A stretch of 64,000 nt of DNA from Anaeramoeba flamelloides (taxonomy: Eukaryota > Metamonada > Anaeramoebidae). The stretch spans positions 6,646,001 through 6,710,000 of the forward strand of contig JANTQA010000042.1 in assembly GCA_027625915.1 (NCBI GenBank), in the 5' to 3' direction. The stretch's first letter is position 1. Each line of letters opens with the position of its first letter. Below are positions 12,000 to 22,800 of the stretch, piece by piece. A program made the position numbers and the translations under genes. The notes under the pieces were generated by a model. It did no database searches and was not told where the DNA came from. It saw only the letters and a program-made list of their open reading frames with translations.

Positions 12000-12409
12000 A
12001 ATGTTTTGATTATGGAATATAATAATAATAAAAAAAGAAATATTAAAAAGTAAAAAAATGATTGAAATCAGAAGTTTATTTTCTCAAAAAACTCCTTACT
12101 TTTCAGAATCGTTGAGTCTATCAAGCATTTTTAAATCTTTAATATAATTTAGAAATCTTTCAAACACTCCTAACATTTGAGAAATGTGAAAATTTTTTCA
12201 AAAGTGAACATTTTTTAATGATTTTCCAACTAATGTTTTTTTAATAAAGATCTTTTGGAAAAAAATCACACTTGAGATTCATGTGAAAAATTAAAATCAC
12301 ATAAGAAAACCTGTCTGAGATTTTTTCACTTTTCAAAAATTCTCTTTTCAAAAGAGAATAAGTTTCAAATTAATAATTCTCAAGAATGAAAGTTTAAGAG
12401 TTGAGTCAC

Positions 12410-13215
12410 TTAAAATGGATTTCGCCTATACTCAAGGAGTAGACTTGAAAAAATAAAAGGTATTGTAGAAATTGTCCTTCTTTTGATTGAAAAAATTCAA
12501 ATACAGTCGTTTTAGAAAAGTGTGTATCAAAACTTTTATTAGATGTTGACAGAAATGATTAAAACATATGAATTGGCAAGTAAATTCCATTCAAAAAAAA
12601 ACTTTCCAAGGATCTTTGTTTGAAACAATTTAAAGTTAAAACTTTTGAGAGGATCTCATTGGCAAGTAATCCAATAAAAAAAAAAAAAGTCTAAAAGTAT
12701 TCTCAATTCAAAAAATCAAATTTTTAAAAAAAATTACTCTTTTCTGTATTTTAAAATTATAAAGAGTTAAATTTTTTTCAATAATTTAAAAGAAATTTTT
12801 TCTTCAAAGTACACAACCAATTTAATTCGATTTAATCTAATTTATGATTATTTAGTAACCCTCTATATTTGATAAAGAAGGGATTTTTAAGTTCTTCTTA
12901 AAAAAAATAACTCATTTGAAAAATAAAAAAAAAGAAAAAAAAAATCTCAAAGATCTCAAAAAGTGCCAAAGAGTCAATGTTCCAAACTGACATAGTGTTT
13001 TTTAAAATTGTTAATTCTAAAGATTAAAATTGGTAATTGGGTATCGATCTTGAGCACTTTTTTCTCAAAATGTACTAGTTTATTCATTGTTGATTTTGAG
13101 CGACGGATCACACTTAGCATATTGGTTTGTTGTTAGATACTTATCAAAAATACAAATTTTTTTTTTTCCTTTTCAAATACTTATTATTCACCTTGAAGAC
13201 TTTACTCTCCAAAAA
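12410..13215 (+). repeat. Dispersed repeat G, copy 1, upstream of the kinase gene
   Basis: Bases 12,410-13,100 align loosely with 53,925-54,500 in the same orientation: a GGTATTGT-GAAAT segment, TTAATTCGATTTAATCTAATTT (there TTAATTCAATCTAATTT), ATTTGA-AAAGAA, then TTTTTTCTCAAAATGTA followed by TTCATTGTTGATT. In both places it adjoins an F element, so it may be part of a longer composite. The bases from 12,000 to 12,410 should hold the kinase promoter and 5'UTR, but no specific signal was recognised. Confidence 0.5.
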
Positions 13216-13217
13216 GC

Positions 13218-14435
13218 AGGTCTCTTTACCATTTTTAAAGAGTTTAATGGTGAGAACCTTAGTGAAAAATTATTTTTTGATGCCACTAGATATTGAAACT
13301 TGTAAACCAAAATACCATTCGCAACTCTATTTGTGAAAAGAAAACGAATCGGAATTAATCCGAGTTGAATCTGAAATTTTTATTTTTTACTTTTTGATTG
13401 GACATTTTTTTGTTTTAAATTTTGGTTGAATTATCTAAGATCTTGGATCAAGAAATGTGCTTTTAAGGAATAGATGGATATTAATCCTATAATAACCCAA
13501 AAAAAAGACCCTTGTAGGTGTTTTTTGAAACAAATCTTTTCTTTTTGCAGGCCAATTAATAAAGATCACCTTTCCAGATATTTTTGTTTCAAATACAAGA
13601 ATAAAAAATAATTAGATAAAGTCTATTTTCAAAGATCTGATTTCTTTTTGTTATATTCTTAATTGGTATGAATCCAAACAATTCATTACTTTATATTTCC
13701 TCTCCCCATTACTATTTAGTATTTTTTACAAAACACTTTTCTACAAATTTGTTTTCAAGATTTTTTTTTCAAATATTTTTACATCAAACTAAACTAAAAT
13801 CAAGAATACTATTTCAAAAATTAAAATTGAGTTATCGAAATACTAAGTACAAAATACAGTGACAAAAGATTCAACCCAAAGAAAAAGAAAAATTGAGAAA
13901 AAATTTCAAATCAGAAATTCAGAATTATTTTGAATTTTACCTTTTTTGTAAAAATAAATAATTATAAAATTCAACAAATAACATCCAACCAAATCTTTAT
14001 TTCTGGAGAGTAAATTATCAAAAAATATCATATTTTTTTGAACCAAAACTCAGAATTAGATGAATTAAATGAGGTATTGATTTTAAATTCATTTTTGGAA
14101 CTGTTTTAGAAATAGAAAATAAATTGTTAATCAAAAATTTTCCAAACAAAATTGTTTTTTTATTGCTGAATCAAAGATAAAACCAAGTATAGAAGAAGTA
14201 ATTGGGTCAAATTTCTCCGATAAGAGCAATAAATAAATCATTTTTTTTTTATTTTTTCTTGCTCAAATTTTTCATTTATTTGATTTCCATTTTTCAGTTG
14301 GTATGTGAATATTCTCTACTATAATATATCCAAGTCTCATATTTATTAAAATATAATTTATTTATATAAAGATATGATTTGAATGATTCAGTTTCTTATA
14401 AAATGTGACACTCAAAATTTAGAATATGTACCCAC
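13218..14435 (-). mobile_element. Interspersed element F, copy a (reverse)
   Basis: Reverse-orientation relative of 19.40-20.61 kb. Matches include ACTAGATATTGAAAC, AAACCAAAATACCATTCGC, GTGAAAAGAAAACGAATC, the AATCCAAACAATTCATTA / ACTATTTA block, and the distal end GACACTCAAAATTTAGAATATGTACC. The ends of the better copy form an imperfect inverted repeat (GTACATTTTACCATTTTGA against TACATCTTACCAATTTTGA), which suggests a non-autonomous DNA transposon of about 1.2 kb. Short frames inside show no conserved domain. Confidence 0.6.
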
Positions 14436-15309
14436 CCCCTTAAAAGTTATTTTTGAGAATTAGGATTTTTGTTAAAATCATTTCAAAAATTCCTCTGAAT
14501 ATTCTTTGGAATTTGAATGTTTACTAAAATAATTTTAATAATTTTTAACAAGTAAAAAATTTCATACTTTACCAAAATAACTTTGTCAAAAAAGATAAAT
14601 TTTATACCAAATCATAAGTTTATTTTCTTTTTTTTAATAACTTTTCAAGAGAAATAAATGAGAATATTTATATTTCTATATCCTGATATAAAGTAGTATA
14701 GTGTTTTTTTAATAATAAAAAAAATCAAGCAGAATATATAATTAAAACCTGAATTTATTATGAATTTGAATAACTTTTATTTTCTATCTGTTAGACTGAT
14801 TAATTAATTTCATAAATTATAAGAATTATTAGCATTTTTTCTTTTCTTTTTTTTATAGTATTAGACTTGATTTTGTTGGAATATATATTCTATTATTACC
14901 TGATATTCAATTTCATAATTATTTATGATTTTTTTAGAAACTTGGATTATTTCCAAAGATACCTAGAATTTTTATAAGAAACAAATTTGAATTTTAGTTC
15001 ATTTAAAAATTTTCAATAACCTTTAAACAACTGAATTAATTTTTTATTAGCTCCTGAATAAAAAATAACAATAAAGTAATACTTGTAATTTCTCAATATA
15101 TAGGCCTGTGTAATAAAATTACCCTTTTCTAGAATTTTGAAAAATAGAAATGTACTAAAAACGATTGTGTATCTAAAACATTAATAATTGATGAATATTT
15201 GTTAAAATTCTATTTAATATTTACTATTTTATGGTTCAGTAACTTAGTATATATTCCTAAGAAAAATTGTATTACAAATTATAAAATTCTTTCTTTTATT
15301 AAAAAAAAT
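14436..15309. other. AT-rich intergenic stretch
   Basis: No gene, tRNA box or shared repeat recognised. It lies between the F element and a worn R repeat, downstream of the Arf GEF gene's stop codon at 16,082. Confidence 0.45.
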
Positions 15310-15880
15310 GAATCCTTTTTTTTACATTTCATAAAAAAGCATTTTGTCAGTGGATTTATTCGTTAATTGACAATATCAAATTAAGAGAAATATTAATAAT
15401 AATTAAATCAAAAATCGATGGTATTTATTTCCAATAAATTTAATTTAAATTTTTTTTAGAGAATAAAACATAAAAATCACTTTTTTGGGAGAAAACAATG
15501 ACAAATTCTGGCTAAACGTTACTCATTTTTTTCTTGTTGCACGTTCTCATCATTTTTTCTTTTAATCATAAATATTAGTAATTTTTCTAAAAAATTCTTT
15601 TCTTTTGGTAGGTTGTGTGACAAAAATCAAAAAAATAAATGATTTTTTCAGCAGGTATTAGATAATCTTTGTTATGATTTGAAATATTTATCAAACCAGT
15701 TAGAAAATGCAGGGGGAAACTACTGGAGCCAATAATTGTCCAAGGTAAGATAAAAATCAATAAAAATTAGACAATCTGCAAAAGATACAAAAGTTTTTTA
15801 AACAAGGAAGCATAGTTATAATTTTTTTCATTCTATTCAAAATTTTATTGAAATTAAACCTCGTTGGAAAACAATTTTTA
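15310..15880 (+). repeat. Dispersed repeat R, worn copy 2
   Basis: TACATTTCATAA-AAGCATTTT, GTTAATTGACAATATCAAATTAA, GATGGTATTTATTTCCAA and GGGAGAAAACAATG at the left, and TTCATTCTATTCAAAATTTTATT near 15,830, follow the order of R copies 1, 3 and 4. Unrelated sequence (about 15,520-15,760) separates the two parts. Confidence 0.45.
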
Positions 15881-16081
15881 TAAAACAAATGAAAAATATA
15901 ATGGTTTTGTTGGACTTGGTTTTGATAATTACAAAAAAAAAAAAAAAAATAGAAATATTAAAAAAATAAAAAATGGTTTCATTCATTCGTTGTTAATAAA
16001 AAGTTTAAAAAATAATAAAAAAATAATATATATATATATCAAAATAGAATTTTTCAGAAAAGTTTTTTGTTTAAAAAAAAA

Positions 16082-16733
16082 TTAGTTACGAAAGCATTTA
16101 TGTATTATTATTACTTTATTCAATTGCTCCACCCACTGTTCTAAATCATCAAATGTTGGTGCAGATATTAAAAAATTTTTGTGATTCCCCTTTTTTGCCC
16201 TTCTTTTCTTTTTTTTATATCCAAATTTCGAATTGATTCCTTTTTTATTTATTTTGAATCTATATGATTTTTTTCTCCTTTTTTTTGGTGCACTAACTGT
16301 TTTGACTTCAACACCAGAAAGTGGGATCATTCCGAGGGGATTTTTACGCTTTTTGTTACGATAATAAAAAACACATTCAATTGTGAGAACAAACCATCTC
16401 TTTTTCCAAGTTTTGATTTTCCCACCTTGCTTTGTTAAAATAGTTTTTAGGCTGGTTTTGTAAAAATTTATTGGTGTTTTTACGACATCACGATAACATT
16501 TCCTTAATATGTCTGTTGGTAAGTTTTCTGAAGGGAAAGTTGATTCACAAAAAATAACAAATTGCTCTTCATCAGTGAATGTTGGGGAATCTTTATTTGA
16601 TTTTATAATTGATAATTTGAAAGCAATGCGTGTCACAATTTCTATAATTTTAGAACAGGAAATATAATAAAGGAATAGTAAGAAATGATTAAAAATTGGA
16701 AAAAGGAAATTAAAAAAAGAGAAAGAAGGGAAA

Positions 16734-16805
<72 letters not shown>

Positions 16806-19800
16806 GGTGGGTGGGGGGTATTCGGGAAATAGAAAATACATTTAATATAAAAATGTATGTTTTTAGAAAATACGAAAAAAAAAAATAGCTGGTAATTAAA
16901 ATCTAAAAAATGTAAGGCAGAATTAAAATTGTTTAAAACTTTTTAATAAAAGCATTTTAAAAAGGTTTGATCAAAAATTTTTTTCATAAAGCCATAAAAA
17001 TAGGTTTATTGAAATTTGTTGATTGTTTTGAAAGACTTTTCTAAAAAATTTATGCTATTTTGCTAACACTTTTTAAAAATTATTATATTTAATTTTTACA
17101 ATTCTAAAATATTTCGAATAATTTATGATATTATATTTGGAAAAAATATATGTGTATAAATTCCATTTCAAATATTGTGACCCAACTGAAATAATAAATT
17201 TGAAAAAAAAAAATTATTTCATTTAGTATTTGAGAATAACCAATAATTAAATCTGATTCATAATTCACTTTTAAATCATTCTAAATAAATAAAAACCTGA
17301 TATTTTAAATATTAAAAAAAAATAAAACCAAAAACTAAAAAAAAAGTGAGTCACAATTTTTGAAATAAGGATTACGGATTGATTATTACTGAAAAATTCA
17401 CTGAAAAAAAGTTTAACAAGAAGATTTTTTGTTAATAACTAAATTCATTTTAAAAGACATTACATCGTCTCAATTTTCTAAATGATTATTTGTCTTTTCG
17501 AAGATCTCTTTTTTTTTTTCGACTTGGCTTTCTGAAAAATAAAAAATAAAAAGAAAAAAAGAAAAAATTAGAAAAAATGAAAAAGAAAAAGAAAATTAAA
17601 CAAAATTAGATAAAAAAATGTAAAAGAAAAGCAAAAAGAAAAACACAAATTTGAGAAAAATAATAAATAAACACAAAAATCTAAATTTGAAAAAGAAAAA
17701 CACAAAAATTTGCAAAATTAGAAAAAAAGATTCTGATCCAAAAATTTGAAAATATTTTTGTAATAAGAATAGGGGATAAACCCTCAAAAACACTTCCAAT
17801 AACATTATAAAGTGAGTCAAAATTTTTGAAAAATAGCTTATAAGCTATATCCAAAAAAGTGTGGCAAATTTATTTTAAAATATATCTTTTAAAAACAATC
17901 TTAGAAAAAGTTTTAAATATACAAAATCATTAACCAACCATTTATTGATTCTTGATTAAAATTCAATTTGTTTCTTCGTATTGTTTTGCAAAAATAAAAT
18001 ATATTAAAATTTCTGATCTCTCGATTTTATCTGATCCTTTTTAGAGTGTGAAAATTCTATTTTATTATTTTCTTTTTGATAGAAAAAATCATTTTCATAA
18101 ATTCTCGGGTGTTTGAAATATTCCCGAAAATACCCGAATAACCAAAACACTGAAAAAAATTTTAACCACTTAAAAAAGCCCTTTGAAGAACTTTTAAGAT
18201 ATTGTAGGGTCCAGAGATAAATTTTTATTGTAAAATGACAATTTTACTCTAAGAAAAAATATTTTTTTTTGAATTTTCTACATTAAACCCTTTACGAATT
18301 TTTGGCACTTTTTGAGTAATTTGAGTAAATGTTAGTAATTGTTAGGGTATGTGTATTCCAGGGTATGTTTGGGTTTGGTAAGCGTTTTGTTCGACGTGTT
18401 AGTACGTTTTGATTAAACCAGTTTCTTTTCTGGGAGCGGGGGTTAAATCAGGTTTGGGTTAGGGTAGGTGTATTTATGATTAGATATTACTCGGTTATTT
18501 TTGGATTACAAAATTATGGGTAATGATAAACAATTAGAAATTTTCATTACAAAGACATTTTCTCTCATTTAGTTCATACCACTTCGAAATGATCAGAAAT
18601 GTTGTAGGCATCTAAGATACCAATTCCTTTGAATAAAATGGGTTGAATACTATTCCTCAAAATACGCCATTGTTCACATTTTATATTTTGTCAATCAAAA
18701 AAAAATATTCTCCACCATAAAATTACAATTTTATCATTAAACAGAGTATTTTGGCACTACCATTTCTTCGAAGTTGTTCAAAAAGTTTTTTTTTGAATTT
18801 TAAAAAATTTGTCGTTTATTTTCGATTTTCGGGAATATTTGATAGATCCAAAACCTCTAATCTAGACAAATTTTCCAAATAGAATGGAAAACATATAACT
18901 GTATTTTATTGTTTGAAAAATCATTTTTATCCTTGCCATATTTCCAGTTTTTTATTGAAAATGGTTGTACATTGTTTTCTCCAAAAAAAGTGTTATTTTT
19001 TTTTCTCTCATTTATTGGAAATATTTCTTCGAACATATTTTGAAATAAATACCTTAGTCATTGATTCAATCAGTATTAATATTAAACTTAATTTGATATT
19101 GTCAATTAACGAATACCTTCACTAACAAAGATGATTTTTTATGAAATGTAAAAAAAAATATCCCATTTTTTCAAAAATACCTTATATTTATATTTAATTC
19201 TTTATGATTGTTAAAAACATTTTTAGAATGAGAAATAATTTTTACAAAAAAAATAATTTAAAATAGTTCATTAAACTTTTACTATTAGAGTTATTTGTGT
19301 ATAATTTTTCCTATTTTTTTTTTTTAAATTTAAATGAAATTTTTCTCTTTTTTCATTTGTAATAGGCTCATTGGAATAATTTTAGTATTAAGAAAGTAAA
19401 TACATCTTACCAATTTTGAGTGCTCCCTTTATACGAAATTGAATTATTCAAATTATTCCTTTAACCAAATAAATTGAATATTATAATAAATATGGGCGAG
19501 TGGGATATTTTGAAGTAGTGTATATTTATATACCAAAAAAAAATAGAAATCAAAAAAATGAAAAAGATTGATCAAGAAAAAATAAATAAAAATCATTTAT
19601 TTATTGATCTTATCTGTAATATTTTACCCAATTACTTCTTCTTTATTTGATTTTATTTTTAATTTCAAATGGAAAAAAGGTTTGTTTGGTAAATTTTTGA
19701 TTAACAAATGACTTCCTATTTCTATAGAATCCTACAAAATGAATTTAAAAATCTGATTTTCATTTAATTCATCTAATTATAAGTTTGGATTAAGAAAATA

Positions 19801-22800
19801 GGATATTTTTTGAATTATTCTTCAGAAATAAATATTTATTGGATGCATTTGTTTGATTTGATAATTATTTATTTTGGATTAAATTGAAAACTCTAAAAAA
19901 TTCTGAATCTGATTGAATTTTTTTACTTGAATTTTTCAATTATTTTGATTTGAATCTTTTGTAGCTGTTTTTTTTTGATTTTGAGAATTTGATTCCTTTT
20001 ATTTTAAATCTTTGGAATGATATTCTTTGTTTTGGCTTCGTTTCATCAAAATATTTGAAAAAGAATTTTGAAAGTAAATTTGTAAAAAAATGTTTTGTTA
20101 AATAATAATAAATAGTAATGGGCGAGAAATTGAATGTTATAAATTGTTTGGATTCATCCAAATTAAGAAGATAAAGAAATATAAATCTTTGAAAATAAGC
20201 TTTGTTTTAATATTTTTTTTTCTTAATTTCAAAAAAATTATCTGGAAAGATAATCTTTCTTGTTTAGTCTTTTAAAGAAAAATATTTTTTTTCAAAACAC
20301 AGACCTTCTCAGGTCTTTTTTTTTTTTGATTTGTTCTTGGATTAATTTCAACTATTCTCTGAAACACATTTCTAGATCCAAAACTTAATTTAATAAAACT
20401 TAAAATTTAATCAAAAAAATGTTCCAAAAAATCGAAAAATTAATGATTCAACTCTAGTTACTTTGGGTTCGCTTTCTTTTCACCAATAGAGCAGTGAATG
20501 GTATTTTGGTTTCAAGGTTTCAATATCCCCAATTGTACTCAAAAAATCTTTTTTCAGTAAATTTTTTCTACACAATTAAAATTTTTCAAAATGGTAAAAT
20601 GTACCTACATCCTTAAAGCAAAATTAATCGATTTTTTTACTCATTTGACTGCAAAATAAAATATTTATAAATTCATTGATACATAAACCGATAATTATTA
20701 AAAATTGATTTTTGGAAGAACAGAAAAGTGGTTTATGAATCTTTCGGAGAAAAATCTAATATTTATTAAAATATTTTAATCAAGAATTTTGTTTCAATTT
20801 ATTTTTTGATATTTTTTCTTTTATAGTAGGAGTCAATATATCAATATTTGATGAAACAACCTAAGAATTCTAAATGAAATTTCTTATTTCCCAATGTCTT
20901 GTACTATAATTTATTATATATTTCTACTTAATTAAAATTTTTTATCATTTTTTTCCTTTGCCCAATTTTGTCTGTTTTTTTTATAGAAAAATAAAAGTAA
21001 TTGAATTCATAAATTATTCATTAAAAACAAATTAAAAAAACATTTTAAAAAAAAATTGAGTATAAACTGTTCAAACTGACTTTTCTCTAAACAAATTATT
21101 TTCTTTTTTTTTTTTCGGGAGAATTTCCCCTTTCAAATTATAATAAAAAAATCTTCAACTTCATTGATTGTTTGGGATCAGTTGAAAATTCAAATTAAAT
21201 AAATAAAATTGAAAAATTAAAACGATTTTTTTTGGATAGTGATCACATTGTAAAAAAAAATTCGAAAGATCAGAAAATAAAGATTTTTTTCATAATATTT
21301 CCAATAACAAAAAGTCACTTTAATTTTGGAGAACCGGTATGGGCCAGTGGAAACACAACCCAGTGTACAATCTGAAGGCCGGGGTTCTATTCCCTTAACC
21401 ATTATTTCTTATTGTTTACCATTTTCTCAAATAGCCACCACGGTGTAATTTTAATTAAAAATCGGGCTTATGCTTCTTAGAACCACTAATTCTTTGAGGA
21501 AATCATTTGACCGAATTGAATCTTTTTGACTATTATAAAACTGAACGGAATTGGAACAAAATCCCTCTCAATTTATGGATCGGATCCGATTTTTGGGAGA
21601 AATGACCAGCTTCCACTTGGTTCAACAATATCTCTAATTCAAATTAGGGATTCGGGCAAACAGGTGGACTTTTAGTACCCACTCTTTAATGGAAAAAAAA
21701 AAAAAAAAAAAAAAGTCACTTTAATTTTTGTAAAAGTGGAAAAATCAAAAAGAAATAAGTTGATTAAATCCTTTTATTTGAGTTCTGTATTTGGTCAAAT
21801 TTCTTTTTAAAATCGATTTTATATTTTAATAAATTAATTTTTTTTTTTATTGATACTTTTTACTTTTTCAAAATTCCTTTTTTTAAGTTGTTTGGGTTCC
21901 TTGGATTACTTGGGTTCCTTTGGTTCCTTTGGTTCCTTTGGTTCCCCCCTTTTTGTTTTTTTAAGTGTTTGAAGAGAGGTAAAAGGAATAAAAAATCATT
22001 ATAAGAATTGGTAAACTTGTGCATGATTAGATCTTAAGCTAACTTGTTCTTGTTATAATCAGATCTGAAAAGAATAAAACTGAACTTAATAAAAATTAAC
22101 TGAAGAGAACATAAGCCTACTGAACCGATCTGAAACCAACCAGAGCGATCCAAATTGGAATTTTGTACAATCTGTCAAGTCGTTACTTTGACTGGGTAAA
22201 TGCTGCCGAGTCAGTATCCCGTACTGGGTTTTTGCTATAACAAGATTTGGGAAACTTATAAAAAAAAAAAGCAAAGCAAACAAAAAGAAAATTTCGAAAA
22301 CCAAATCTTATTCTTAAAAACCAACACTTTATAGATTCAACCCATCTATAAAGTTCTAAATTAAAACTTAATAAAGCAACCAAAATCATTTTATCTTTAG
22401 TTTTGTCAAATATTTAGATCTCTTTTTATTAAAACAAATTATAGTGATCCAAAAAAATTCGGCATAAAAGGAAACAACCACCAACCCATTAAACACTCGG
22501 TGTACACAAATTCAACTTTTCAATTAAATTTTTACTTTTTTAATTCTTTTTTTTTCTCTATTTCATTTCTTTGTTTTTCTCTCTCTTTTTCTTGTCTTTG
22601 TTTAGAAATAATTTTTTTTCTTTTCTCTTTTATCAAGAAAAGATATCCTATGGGCTATAATCTTGTCTATATTATAGCTAGGATAAAAAACCCGAAATAT
22701 ATTTAGAGTTTCAGATAAATAGGAGGTAATTTTGTTGAATCACCTCTTTTCAATAATACAAAAAAAAGCAGATAAAGAATTTTTTTGGAAGGCAATATTT

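Noticed and set aside
21328-21402. A functional tRNA gene
   Set aside because: A- and B-box words are present but the acceptor and T arms do not pair, and the poly(A) tail with target duplication shows it is the head of a SINE.
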